NCBI GenBank assembly: GCA_022578965.1
Contig: MU400767.1
Location: 1 to 49,719, forward strand
Origin: Xylaria sp. FL1777
Lineage: Eukaryota > Ascomycota > Sordariomycetes > Xylariales > Xylariaceae
DNA length: 49,719 bases
Direction: 5' to 3'
Positions 1-13,078 of the stretch are shown one piece after another. Every line of letters begins with the position of its first letter. The stretch's first letter is position 1. Under the pieces are notes generated by a model, which saw only the letters and a list, made by a program, of their open reading frames with translations, had not been told where the DNA came from and did no database searches. The translations under genes were made by a program, and so were the position numbers.

Positions 1-3000
1 ATAAACTTTTAAAAGTATACTAAAAAAATATTTAAAAAACAAAAATGCTAAATAGCATTATATAAGTAAACTTTACTTAATAATTAATAAAACTAGATCT
101 AGGTTATATTACTAAAAATAAAAAATTGAAAATTAAGTTTAAAAATTTTAAAAACTTTTAAAACTAGTAATATACTAAAATAACAAATTTTAGTACTTTT
201 ATTAGCTACTTTTATTAAAAAAAAAGCAGTAATAAAAAAAAAAGTTAAATAGTAATAATAAAAAAAAACTAATATTAATGCTAGCGCTACAAAATAAACT
301 AGTTGCTTTAACTTAAAAAACAGCTTAAATATTAAATATTATAACTTTTAAACTAGCATAAATATTAGCTATAATAATTAAAGCAGCAATAATATTTACT
401 ACTATAATAATAAATTAAAGCTTTAAATAAGTAATTATATTATAACTAATATTAATATTACTATTAGTAAACTTAATACTTATTTTTATTATTATTATAT
501 TTAAAATAATAACTTAAAATAAAAAACTTAATTTTTTATTATTATTACTGCTTTTATTATTAAGATTATTTATAATATTAAAAATATTAAATATTAAAAG
601 TTTTAAATTTATTGCTTTAAAGCTTTATAATAAATTTATAAATATAAAAGCTTTTTTAATTTATATTAAACTTTATTTAAAATACCACTTTACTATTATT
701 ATAAAAGAAAATTAAAAAGTAATAATTATTTTATAATTTTTGTTAAAAAAAATACTAAAATAGTTTTAATTTATTTTAAAAGATTTTTTAAAAGCTAATA
801 AGTTAACTAATTTTAAGCTAAAAACAAAAAATTTTTTTAAAAACTACGTTAAGTTTAAAAATTAAATAAAAGCATTATTTAAAAATACTTAAAAAGCAAA
901 ACATATAAAAAAAGCATTTTATTGCTTAAAACAAACAAAAGTAATAATAAATTATGCTATAAAATTTAAACAATTAGCAGTAATTTTAAAATTGCTTAAG
1001 CTTATATTATTTTATTTATTTTATAGTAAACTTAAAACTTAAGTTTAAAACAAACTATATAAAATAAATAAACTAGCAAAAATTAATACATATATTAATA
1101 TAGCTATTATAATTAATTAATAATTATTTAATTAGTACTTTAAAACTAAAAAAACTAGAAAAAATAAAAAAAAAAATACTTAAAACAGTATTAAATAAAG
1201 ATTTAAGCAAATTAGTAAAGTTTAAAAATAATAATTTTAAAATATATTTAAAGTTAAATGTTATAACTATAAAAAAAAAAACACTTTTAAAAATAATGCT
1301 AATTTAAAAAAAAGAATAAAAAAAAAAGCTATAAAAAAAAAAAGATTTTTTAACTTAAAAAAAAAATATAAGTAATAAAAGTTTAAAATAACAAAAAATA
1401 ACAAAGCAATTTAAAAAATATGTTTTTAAAGCAAAAATATAAAGTTGCTATTTTAAATTAAAACAAAAGTGCTATATTAAATAAATTTAAATGTTTTATT
1501 TATATAAATTAAAATAAATAAGCATATAAATATTATTTAAAAGCTTTATAATTATTAAAACAAATTATAAAAAAATATATTTATTATATAAACAATTAAA
1601 GTTATTTAATATATAACTTAAAAAAATAGTTTAATTAAAAGTAGCAAATAATAAAAAATAATAAGTTAATATAATTAGCAAACTTATAAAATTATAAAAA
1701 TTTTAAATTATTAAAGCTTAAAATATAGCTTAAAAAAAAATTATGTTTAAAAAAACAAAACTATAATTATAAATAATATAATTATTAAACTAATTATAAA
1801 CTATTAAAACATTTAATTACTAAATAAACCTAAAAAAACAAAACTTATAAAACTTTAAAGTAAAAATAAATAAAATTAAAAGCTATAAAAAATACTATAA
1901 AAAAAAAACTAATAAAAATAAATAAAGTATTTTTATAGCTTAAACTGCTTTAAATATAACAAAACAAAAAAGCATTAATAGTTAGTATAAAAACTAATAT
2001 GGTTTAAAAACTAAAGCTAATAATTTAACTAATTATTAAAAGTTATTACTATAATAAAACTATAATAAAAAACAATAATAATATTTTATGCTTAAAAGAT
2101 TTAAAATATAACGAAGTACTATAAAATTGCTATATAATATATTATTACTACTAATATTTATTTAATAAACTAAAAAATAATTAGTTTTTTAAATAAATTA
2201 CAAAAATAAAAATATAGAACTTTTATAAATTAAAATAATTAGTTATAATTATAGTTTATTATAAAAATTTATAAAAATTTATAACATTTAAAAAAAATTT
2301 TAATTATACTTATAATATTATTTTAAAAAAATGTAAAAATAACTATTATAAATATTATTAGCTAATTAAAGCATAATTATATTAAAAAATAGTTGCTAAA
2401 AGTAAAAAAGCTTAAAAACTGCAATTTAAAGCTTAATTAAAAGCAAAAACAAAATAAAGCGCAATAATATCTAAAATATAAAATAAAATAAGCATTTAAA
2501 CATTTTACAAAAAAAAATTAAAAAATAAAATAAGCATTTGCTAAAAAAGCAATAAATAGCTAAAAAAACTAAAGCTTTATGTAAAGTTTAATGTAATAAC
2601 TAGCAAAATTAATTTAAAATTAAACTTATATATTAAAAAAAAAAATATAATATTTTAATTAATTTAAAAGCATAAGCTAATATAATTTTATTTAAAGTAG
2701 CAAAATAAAATAAAATTTTTTAGAAATATAAGCAAAAATTTTAAAAAATTAAAAGATTTAATAAAAATATTTTTAGCTATAATAACAGTTATATACTTAA
2801 AAAAACTAAACTTTTTAATATATTTATATAAAAATATAAAAAACAAATTATATTAAATATTGCTAATATATTTAATTATAATATTATTTTAAGAATATTA
2901 TAGCTAAAAACTAGTAACTTTTTAATTTAATAAAAAGTAAAAATTATTAATTAAAAAAGTAAAAAATAAAGCAAAAAAATCAGAAAAATTACAAAAAAAA

Positions 3001-3610
3001 TTTTAAACAAAATACTAAAAGTATATTATAAATTTTATAAACTATTTAAAAAAAAAAAAAAAAGAAAACTTTTTAAATATAGCTTATAAAATTATTACAT
3101 TTTTATTAAGAAAAAATATTAATTAAAGCTTTATTAAGTATACTATATAAGCTTAAATAAAATAAACGCTTTATAAAAATATATTTAAAAAAATTTAGCA
3201 AAAGAATTCCTAAAGAAATTTTAGTTATTTGTTAAATATTTTATAGTATTAATACTTAAAATAAAAAATAAAAAACAACTAATTAATAAAAAAAAAAAAC
3301 TAATATAACAAATAATAATTAATTATTAATTATTAAACGTAATTATTATTATAAATAAATACTTTTTTATTTTGCTAATAACTATAAAAAAAAACATTAG
3401 CTAAGCAAAATAATTTATAGTAGTTAATATTTTAAATAAATATTATGCTATTAAAATAACTAAAAAAAAAAAATAAAAAACTGCTATATAAACAATATAT
3501 AAATTATATAAGTATATAGTTATGCTATAAAAACTATAAAACATATTAGCTAGCTTTTAATATATAATAATAATAATTTTATAAAAGTTTTTAAACAAGT
3601 TTATGTTTAT

Positions 3611-3625
3611 TTATTTAAATAATAT
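3611..3625. repeat. Left target-site duplication (15 bp)
   Basis: TTATTTAAATAATAT is repeated exactly at 5823-5837. It covers the YLDDI codons of the interrupted reverse transcriptase, so the catalytic motif now appears on both sides of the insert. Confidence 0.7.
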
Positions 3626-5822
3626 ATATTGTATTACTTGGGCTAACAGCTTATTAGCTATGCTAGTTGCTATTTTTTATATGTACAAATAAAAACTGTG
3701 CTTATAGGTTAAAAGCAAGCTATAAGCAGCTTACTTTTTTTCTAGTAGCTAAGTAAAAACATTTTGTATTTACTTTTAAGTTGCACTAGTTTTGCTACGA
3801 TTTTATTAAATGTTTTGCTTTTTATTTTTTTGTCTTTAGGTTGTTTGCTTATTTGTATTATGCTATTAATTAAGTATATGCACTTTTACGTAGTTATTTT
3901 GTAGTTCTTTTTTCTTTGTATTTTTTTTGCTTTGTAGTTTGCTTGCTTTAGTATTACTGCTTGCTTTGTGCTACTTGCAGCAGTTTTTTTAGTTTTAGCA
4001 TCTATTTAGTTAAATATATTGCTTTTTTTTCTTAGTTTTTTTTTAAACTTTTTTTTATTGTATTGCTAATATATTATAGTTTGCTTGCTTTAATATTACT
4101 GCTAGCTTTTTATTACACTAGTTTTTTTATAACTAAGTTATAACTAAGTTATAAACAAAGTTAATTATTTATTACTTTTTAGTTTACTTTTTGCATATTT
4201 ATTTTTTAAGCTGCTTTTATGCTTTTTGCAGTAAGCTTACTAAATAAGCATAGCTTATAAATAATCCGTGCATTAAGCGGTATAAAGTAGCAATAAGTAA
4301 TAAATTACTTTATTTAGTTACTTATGTTAATTTTTTTTTTTTTTAACTATTAATCTTACTACTTTTATTACTATTATTATTATATGCTTAGCTTACGCTT
4401 GCTTTAGTATATTAAAGTGCTTAGTTTGTAATATAATTAGTTGTTAATGCGTTGCAGTTATATAAAAATCTACTTTGCTATAACTACTATGCTTTCTGTA
4501 GTATATATTTATAATTAGCTTAGTTTAAGTATATATATTAATTAATATTAAGCTTATATATTTAAAATTATAAGTTATTTTGTTGCAGTTTTTACTAGTT
4601 ATTTAATTTATAGTACTAAATAAAATAGCTAATAGCTTATTATTATATAGTTTAAGCTTTTATAACTATTTGTTGTTATGCTTTTTTGCTATAACGTTAA
4701 TTCTTAAAATAAAAGTAAGTGCTTTAGTGCTTTGCGCTAAAGTATTATTAATAGCTTTAAAATTTATATTTACTAAGCACGCTAAAATGCTTAAGCTATA
4801 CTATTACTGTATTGCTTATGTTATAGTAGTATGTTATACATCTTTTATTGCTGTTTTTTTTATGCTAACTATATAAAAATATTAATAATTTTTGCGCTTG
4901 CAATATTACTAGTAAGTTTGCTAAGTGCTTATAATACAAAAAAAGCAAAGTAAGCATTAAAAATAGTAGTTATAATTCTATAAGTACTTTTAACTATATT
5001 AATGTTTATATGTTTTTAAGCTTTATTTTATGCTTATTTTAATTATTAAAATTCTTTTAATTTTAAGTGCTGCTAATAATTTTTTAGCTTAAAAAAATTA
5101 ATAAAAAACTTTAATTGTTTGTTAAAGCTTGCATAACTATATGCTGTTTTTATATTAATAAAAATATTTAAATTATACTTATAGCTAGTACGCAATTTTA
5201 AGTTGCAATTAAGGAGGCAAAAAAGGTTGCAGTAAGTAAAAAAGCTAAAAGTTTTATATAAATAAGCCGGTTAAAAAGTATTTACGTAATCTTTAAAAGT
5301 TAGCATTGTTATATATTTAGTAGCTAAAAGTTTTAGTAGAATTTTAGTATTTAGTGCTTAATAAAATTGCTTAATTGCTTTACTTTTTTATAATGTATGC
5401 TTTTTAACTTTTATAGTTCTATGTTTGTAATTTTGTATTGCTATTTTTAGTACTTTATTGTATTATGCTTTACTTTAAAGTTTATAAACGTAAACTTATA
5501 ATAAGCAGCTTTTTTAAAACTATAAGTAGCAAATAGCTTTACAATAAATGCTTTAGCTTTTGTTTTATAATTATAGTAGACTTTTTTTAGCTTAAAAGAA
5601 AGCTAGTATTAATGCTTAGCTATTTTTGCTTTATATTTAAAGGCCTTTGTTTTTGTGTTTTTATAGCTGCTTACAACTTAATTAGTTCTTTAGCTACGTT
5701 ATAATAGCTAAGCTTTCTTGTATTTAAAACTTACTTAGCTATTTTACGTGCTTTTTTTAGGTTGCGCAATAACTAGTAGCTTAGTTAAAAATTTGTTTGC
5801 TTTTTTAGTGTACTGCAGGTGC
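3626..5822. mobile_element. 2,197-bp repeat, copy 1 (unassigned element) inside the gypsy RT
   Basis: This insert is bounded by an identical 15-bp direct repeat (TTATTTAAATAATAT at 3611-3625 and 5823-5837), which I read as the target-site duplication. It starts ATATTGTATTACTTGGGC and ends CTGCAGGTGC. A second copy at 10882-13078 has exactly the same length and differs, where compared, by transitions only. I see no terminal inverted repeats and no poly-A tail. The plus strand is T-rich, so any coding strand was probably minus. A short hydrophobic reading at 4670-4876 is only a by-product of T-richness. The family is not assigned; a long target duplication would fit target-primed insertion, while the size would fit a DNA transposon. 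Confidence 0.75.
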
Positions 5823-5837
5823 TTATTTAAATAATAT
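5823..5837. repeat. Right target-site duplication (15 bp)
   Basis: Exact copy of 3611-3625 at the right edge of the 2,197-bp insert. The reverse-transcriptase reading frame continues from here (YLNNILIYxKTL). Confidence 0.7.
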
Positions 5838-8800
5838 TTTAATTTATTTTAAAACACTAAAAAAACACAAAAAATACGTAACTTAAGTATTAAAAACATT
5901 TAAATAAGCAAAATTATAACTTAATACAAAAAAATATATATAGCATACATAAAAAATTAACTTTTTAAAATTTATAATTACTTTAAAACAAATATAGATT
6001 TAATAATTAAAAATTAATATAATATAAAACTAGAAAATATTTAATTTAGCTACTATTATAAATATATAATAAGCATTAAGATTTTTGAACTATATTTAAA
6101 TATTAATTTAAAACTTTAGAAAAATAGCATTTTATTTTATAAAGTATATAAAAAAAAAATATAAAAAAAAATCCTTTTTAATTTTAAAGAAAGCTTAAAA
6201 AGCTTTTAAAGAACTAAAACTAAAAGTTATTTTTAACTTTATAGTTAAACTACTTAATTTATAGAAAAAAAAAAAGCTAAAAATAAATGCTTTAAATAAT
6301 ATAATTATAAAAGTTTTAAAACAACTAAAAAACAACAAAAAATAGCACTTAATAGTTTATTACTTTAAAGCACTACAAAACGTAGTATTATAATACTTTA
6401 TATATAATAAAAAACTACTTGCAATTATTATAGTATTTAAAAAGTAAGAATTATTTTTTATAAAAACTATAAAGCTAATTAAGATTTATTTAAATTATTA
6501 AAACTTAATAAAATTTATAACTATATAAAAAATTATTAAACAACATAAAAATTAAATAGTTTTTTTTTTTAAGTTTAACTTTAAAATATATTATATTAAA
6601 GAAAAAAGAAACATTTAAGCAAATATACTTAGTTAATAAAGTTAAAAAGGATTTAAAGTTTTAAAAAAAAACATTTAAGTATTATATTTTTAAAAAAATA
6701 AAAGCTTAAAAATTAAAGTTATACTTAAGGACTTTATAAATATATAGCTATAATAAGCTTATAATTTAAAAAAGTTAATATAATTACAAAAATATAAAAA
6801 ATCAAAAAATAACAAGCTAATATATAAACATAAGGTTTATTTACTAGAATTTTTATAAAATAAGTTTATTAAAAAATTTTATAAACATTTATTATATAAA
6901 CACTAAAAAGCAACAAAAATAGTCTAATAATTACAAAAAAAATACAATTTTTTAAAACTATAAAACATAGTTAAATTTATTATAAAAAAGTGCAATATTT
7001 ATAACAAAGCTAAAATAGCTTAATATAAGCTTTATAAATTACTATAATTTATATAAATACTTAAATAAGCATAGCATATTATTACTTAAAATTTTATTAT
7101 AGCATTATTTTTATTAATTAATTTAGTTATAAAAGTATAATATAATAAAATATAAGTTATTATTAATAAATTTACTAAATATGCTTATTTTTTATTGTTT
7201 AAAGAAAATATAACAGCTAAATAACTTGCATATATTTTTATATATTAATATTTAAATAAATATAAGCTATTAAAAAAGATTATTTTAAACTAAAATAAAT
7301 TATTTACTTTTAAGTTTAAAATTAGCTTTTTTAAACTTATTAATATTAAACTAAAGTTTTTAATTGCTTATTACTTATAAATAAATAAATAAACAAAAAA
7401 GCTAAACTAAATATTAAAACAATATTTATAAAGTTATATTAACTATTAATAAAACAATTAAATAAAACTATTATTAATAGCATAAATTTTATATAATATA
7501 TTAATAAACAAAAATATAAATATATTTTTGCATAAAGCTATTTATAAATAATAAGCAACTACTAAAAAACAAAAAAAAATATTAATAAAAGCACTTATTA
7601 TTTTAATTATAATATTTTAAGCAAAAACTATTGCAATAAAAATTAAAACGTTATAAGCTAAACTATAACTATGCTTTTAATTTTTATAATAATAAATATT
7701 AGTATATTACAACAAAAAACAAACTAAAGAACTAACTTTTAAAAAAAAAACAAAGTTTATTTATTATAACAAAAATAAAATGCAAACATTAATATTCTTT
7801 AAATTAAAACAAAACAACCAAGCAATAAATTAAAATTTAAAAAACTTAGCTTTTTTAAAATTAAAGAAGTTATTTTATTTACAAATTATAAACTATTATT
7901 ACTAAAAAATATGCAAATTTATTTTATTTTTTATATTTTTTTACTAAAACTAGCACTTATTAAAATATTTATTAAAACATAACTAAAAATAAAAATAAAT
8001 TAAAACGTTTATAAAATTAAAAGTATACTAAATTTTTATTAAAACAATAATAACTTGAAATATTTTATTAAATAAAAAGAATACTTATATACTAATAATA
8101 TTTAAAAACTTAAAAAATACTTAAAGATTGCTAAAGTAATTATAAGTTAGTTTTATTACTAATATTTTAATTGCTTAAAACTAGAAAAAAAAAGTTAACT
8201 TTAAAAAAAACGCTTAAAAAATTTTAATTAAACTTATATAAAGCAGCTTATATTGCTTTAGCTTGCTTTTTTTATTATTTTTGCTTTTTTACTAATGCTT
8301 TTTGTTTTTTTTTAATATGCTTTATTTTGTTTAGTTTATTTAAGAATTAAAACTTTTGCTAAACTATTTTAATACTTTTTGTTTTTAAAAAACGTTTTTA
8401 TGTATAAAGCTAAGCTAACTTGCTTAAAACAAAATTAAAGCTATTTTAAGCTCGTTTTAATTTTTTTTAAACTAAAAATAGCTGTTGTTTTATTTGCTTT
8501 TTTTTTTTTTTAAAACAACAATGTTTAAAAATTATATTATTAATTAAGTTAATTAAAACTTTTCATTTATTACAAAAGTAACTAGCACATATATATTTAA
8601 AACAATAAAATATATTATTTGTTATTTTGTATATTAATAACTAATTAAAGCAGCAAAAATAAAACATAACTTTATAGCTAGTAAAATTAATAAAGAAAGC
8701 AAAAACGAGTTTTTGCTTTGTTTTAAATAAGCGGTTAGTTTTTTTAATGCGCTTTAATATTATAACATATAAAAAAAAAAAAAAAAAAAAATACTTACAG

Positions 8801-8949
8801 AAAATTATTAAAATAATAATTCTAAAAAAAAAGAAATAATGTTACAAAATTAGCACTAAAGTAGCTTTTAAAGCAGCTTAATGCTTTTATACATATTTTG
8901 TACTTTTTTTTTTGCTAGCTAAAGCTAAAATTACGTAATAACTTATTTA

Positions 8950-9053
8950 GCTTACTAAGCTTACAGTAATTTAAAGCTTACTAAACTTATAATAATTTAA
9001 AGCTTACTAAGCTTATAATAATTTAATGCTTACTAAACTTATAATAATTTAAA
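8950..9053. repeat. Tandem repeat, 4 x 26 bp
   Basis: Four head-to-tail units of the form GCTTACTAAGCTTATAATAA + TTTAAA, differing at a few positions (G/A in the middle, AAA/AAT at the end). Four units of 26 bp fill the interval exactly. Confidence 0.85.
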
Positions 9054-9644
9054 AAAAATTACTACTTTTTTTACTTTTTTTTTGTTTATATAAATATATA
9101 TTTCTTATATTTAGTTATTTACTTAGTTTTAGTTTTTTAGCTATTAATTTTTTATAACTGCTAAGCATTAATACATTTATTACTTTTAATTCTTTAAAAC
9201 TTTTATTAATGCATAGTAGTAAAAGTACCTTAAAAACTTCTTTAATAAACTACTATTAAGGATTTTATTATTACTTGCAAATTAAAACCTTAAAGGCAAA
9301 CCTGTTATATTAGTATATAATAGGTCTGTTATACTATTATAGCTATAATATAGCTAAATAAATCTTGTTATATATATATGCGTTTTTTTATATATTGTTT
9401 TTTTATATATGCTATATGTTTATATTTTATTAGTTTTACTTTATTTATTAATACTTTATATGTTTTACTTTATTATAAATACTTTATATAATAATACCTT
9501 TAATTATACTTTTTGCTATAAATAATAAATTAAGTTTAAAATAAATCAAGTAATAAAGAATTATGTATACATAGTAAAATGCATGCAGTTATTAAATTAT
9601 AGTGAGTATACCTTTATTTTGCTCATGTTTTATTAGCTTATTTT

Positions 9645-9850
9645 AATGAGGGGGTGCCATAGGTCAAGGTTAGCTTTAAAGTCTTGACCTCCTTAGAACT
9701 GTGATAACCTGTACATGGGCTAACGTAATTAGCGCACGGACCACTAGAATTAGAGCCTAGACCACCTGTGACAGCACTAATGAGTTAGTGCCCACAACGG
9801 GCTCTATATATTCTATCTCGACCTTCGAGCTTTTTTCTCTTTTCTTTCTT
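9645..9850 (+). other. GC-normal patch inside the AT block, LTR-like
   Basis: About 200 bp of balanced base composition surrounded by A/T sequence. It holds a hairpin AGGTCAAG/CTTGACCT (about 9661-9690), a perfect 7-bp hairpin GCACTAA-TGAG-TTAGTGC (about 9773-9790), a TATA-like CTCTATATATTC, and a small hairpin CTCGA-CCT-TCGAG followed by a T run. TATA box plus pyrimidine tail resembles the U3/R part of a fungal gypsy LTR, on the strand of the upstream chromovirus. A short LTR piece could have escaped RIP, which needs duplications of some hundred bp. It may instead be a solo LTR or a small-RNA-like remnant. Confidence 0.45.
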
Positions 9851-10466
9851 TTTTTCTTTAGCTTAAAATCTTCGTTTATAATATTAATACATTAACTGCT
9901 ATGCTATTTAACTAATCGTAATAAAAACTTGCTTAAATTGCTATTTTATAAGTTATTATAATTTAATTTTTATATAAATCTTTTTTTAGCAATAATTAAC
10001 ATATAAAAAAAACCTTTAAGCCGTGTTTTAAAGCTAATAAAAGTTAATAAATATATAAAAAAGCTAACTTTATTAATTAATGTAAAACATGCTTTAATTA
10101 CTATACTACATAAAAATATATTTAGGCTTATTTAATAAACTTATATATGCTAAAGTAAACTAAGTTTATTAAATCTTAATATAAGCTAGGTTTTATTTTT
10201 ACTACAACTAGATTTAAACATGCGTTAAAACTACTAGTAGCACTTTTAGCATATATTAATAATTAAGTAATTTTAATGTTAACATATGCTAAAACTATAA
10301 AGTTATATTAATTAATTATATTAAGTTTATTATAAATAAAGTATAGTTAGCAATTATATAAAAAGCTATAACTATTAATTTAATTAATTAATATATAATA
10401 TAACTACTATAATATAAAAGCTATAATAATTAAATAAGCTATTATGTGTGCTATAATTATTAAAGA

Positions 10467-10875
10467 ATTAAGTATACTAAGAAATTAAGTATAAAGCACT
10501 TAAGTATATAAAAACTATAGTTTATATACTAAAGCTTTTTAAAAAATCAAGTATACTAAAGAATTAAAGCACTTAAGTATACTAAAAACTATAGTTTATA
10601 TGTTAAAGCTTTTTAAAGTATAAGTATACTAAAGAATTAAAGTACTTAAGTATACTAAAGACTTTAATATAAGTAATATATTAAAGCTTTTTAAAAAATT
10701 AAATATAAAGCATTTAAGTGTATTAAAAACTACAATTTATATGCTAAAGCTTTTTAAAAAATTAAATATACTAAAGAATTAAAGCACTTAAGTGTACTAA
10801 AAACTTTAATATATAAATAATATATTAAAGCTTTTTAAAAAATTAAATATAAAGCATTTAAATGTATTAAAGATT
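10467..10875. repeat. Imperfect tandem repeat, about six 65-80-bp units
   Basis: Units share AAGTATACTAAAGAATTAAA, GCACTTAAGTATACTAAAAA and a closing TTAAAGCTTTTTAAAAAATT. Related sequence recurs at about 18040-18140. The array ends right at the left edge of copy 2 of the 2.2-kb repeat. Confidence 0.75.
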
Positions 10876-10881
10876 ATATAT

Positions 10882-13078
10882 ATATTGTATTACTTGGGCT
10901 AACGGCCTATTAGCTATGCTAGTTTTTATTTTTTATATGTATAGGTAAAAACTATGCTTGTAAGTTAAAAGTAAGCTATAAATAGCTTACTTTTTTTTTA
11001 GTAGCTAAGTAAAAACATTTTGTATTTATTTTTAGGTTGCATTAGTTTTGCTACGATTTTATTAAGTGTTTTGCTTTTTACTTTTTTGCTTTTAGGTTGT
11101 TTGCTTACTTGTATTATGCTATTAACTAGGTATATGTATTTTTATGTAATTACTTTGTAGTTTTTTTTTTTTTGTATTTTTTTTGCTTTGTAGTTTGTTT
11201 GCTTTAGTATTGCTGCTTGCTTTATGCTACTTGTAGCAGTTTTTTTAGTTTTAGTACTTATTTAGCTAAGTGTACTACTTCTTTTTTTTAGTTTTTTTTT
11301 AAACCTTTTTTTATTGTATTACTAATGTATTATAGTTTATTTGCTTTAGTATTACTGCTAGCTTTTTATTACACTAGTTTTTTTATAACTAAGTTATAAC
11401 TAAGTTATAAGCAAAGTTAATTGCTTATTACTTTTTAGTTTGCTTTTTGCATATTTATTTTTTAAGCTGCTTTTATGCTTTTTGTAGTAAACTTACTAAA
11501 TAAACATAGTTTATAAATAGTTTATGCATTAAGTAATATAAAGTAATAATAAATAATAAGTTACTTTATTTAGCTATTTATGCTAATTTTTTTCTTTTTT
11601 AATTATTAACTTTATTATTTTTATTATTATTACTATTATATGTTTAGCTTACGTTTGCTTTAGTATATTAAAGTATTTAGTTTATAATATAATTAATTGT
11701 TAATATATTGTAATTATATAAAAATTTACTTTGCTATAGCTATTATGCTTTCTGTAGTACATATTTATAACTAGCTTAGCTTAAATATATATATTAATTA
11801 ATATTAAGCTTATATATTTAAAGTTATAAGTTATTTTATTGCAGTTTTTATTAGTTATTTAATTTATAGTATTAAATAAAGTAGCTAATAGTTTGCTATT
11901 ATATAGTTTAAGCTTTTATAACTGCTTGTTATTATGCTTTTTTATTATAACGTTAATTCTTAAAATAAAAGTAAGTACTTTAGTGCTTTGTGCTAAAGTA
12001 TTACTAATAGCTTTAAAATTTATATTTATTAAGCATGCTAAAATGTTTAAGCTATACTATTACTATATTGCTTATATTATAATAGTATATTATATACTTT
12101 TTATTGCTATTTTTTTTACGTTAATTATATAAAAACATTAATAACTTTTATGTTTATAATATTACTAGCAAGTTTATTAAATGTTTATAATGCAAAAAAA
12201 GCAAAGTAAGCGCTAAAAATAGCAGTTATAGTTTTATAAATACTTTTAACTATATTAGTGTTTATACGTTTTTAAGCTTTATTTTATGCTTATTTTAATT
12301 ATTAAAGTTTTTTTAATTTTAAATGCTGCTAATAATTTCTTAGCTTAAAAAAGTTAATAAAAAACTTTAATTGTTTATTAAAACTTATATAGCTACGTGC
12401 TATTTTTATATTAATAAAGATATTTAAGCTATATTTATAGCTAGTATATAACTTTAAGTTACAATTAAAAAAGCAAAAAAAGCTGCAGTAAATAAAAAAG
12501 CTAGGGGTTTTATATAAATAAGCTAGTTAAAAGGTATTTATATAACTTTTAAGGGTTAACATTATTATATATTTAATAATTAAAAGTTTTAGTAAAATTT
12601 TAATATTTAGTGCTTAATAAAGTTGTTTAATTGCTTTGCTTTTTTATAATGTATACTTTTTAACTTTTATAGTTTTATGTTTATAATTTTATATTACTAT
12701 TTTTAGTACTTTATTGTATTATGCTTTACTTTAAAGTTTATAAACGTAAACTTATAATAAGCAGCTTTTTTAAAACTATAAATAGTAAATAGCTTTATAA
12801 TAGCTGCTTTAGCTTTTGTTTTATAGTTATAATAAACCTTTTTTAGCTTAAAAAAAAACTAGTATTAATATTTAGCTGTTTTTGTTTTATGTTTAAAAGC
12901 TTTTATTTTTATGTTTTTATAGCTGCTTATAACTTAATTAGTTTTTTAGCTACATTATAATAGCTAAGCTTTTTTATATTTAAAACTTATTTAGTTATTT
13001 TACGTGCTTTTTTTAGGTTATATAATAACTAGTAGCTTAATTAAAAATTTATTTGCTTTTTTAATATACTGCAAATAT
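10882..13078. mobile_element. 2,197-bp repeat, copy 2 (unassigned element)
   Basis: Collinear with 3626-5822 end to end and the same length to the base under my boundaries. The two copies therefore differ by substitutions and no net indel, and the differences I compared are transitions (for example CAGGTGC versus CAAATAT at the right end). This copy is the more heavily mutated. Flanks show only an approximate duplication (ATTATAT on both sides, offset by a base or two). The open reading 11893-12132 matches that of copy 1 and is a shadow of the same T-rich stretch. No terminal inverted repeats seen. Confidence 0.75.

Larger units (their letters stand above)
3390..8150 (+). mobile_element. RIP-ruined Ty3/gypsy chromovirus, interrupted by a 2.2-kb insertion
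   Basis: The plus strand reads as a decayed Ty3/gypsy polyprotein. Reverse transcriptase: a shadow of the LxDAYHxIRI...EWKTAF segment lies near 3430-3490, one of VMPFGLxNAPASFQ at 3519-3560, and the catalytic YLDD box at 3612-3623 reads YLNN. The frame resumes at 5824 with YLNNILIY and continues to the LGFI segment near 5960. RNase H follows at about 6170-6600, including NFKI-Y---K at its end. The integrase zinc finger H-x3-H...CxxC-like shadow lies at 6880-7010 and the integrase core follows. A chromodomain shadow (LKYFIK-K-EY...N-) lies at about 8050-8140, which places it among chromoviruses. Every reading contains stops, mostly at former Trp or Gln codons. The gag/protease part should lie in 1-3390 but I could not identify it securely. 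Dead copy; family assignment confident. Confidence 0.82.

Noticed and set aside
4670..4876. Hydrophobic 68-codon reading, with a homologue at 11893-12132
   Set aside because: It is conserved between the two repeat copies only because the DNA is duplicated. Composition follows T-richness, and the coding strand of the element appears to be minus.
3626..5822. Fot1/pogo transposon identity for the 2,197-bp repeat
   Set aside because: Size and minus-strand coding bias would fit. But no terminal inverted repeats or TA target were seen, and the minus-strand reading gave only vague resemblance.
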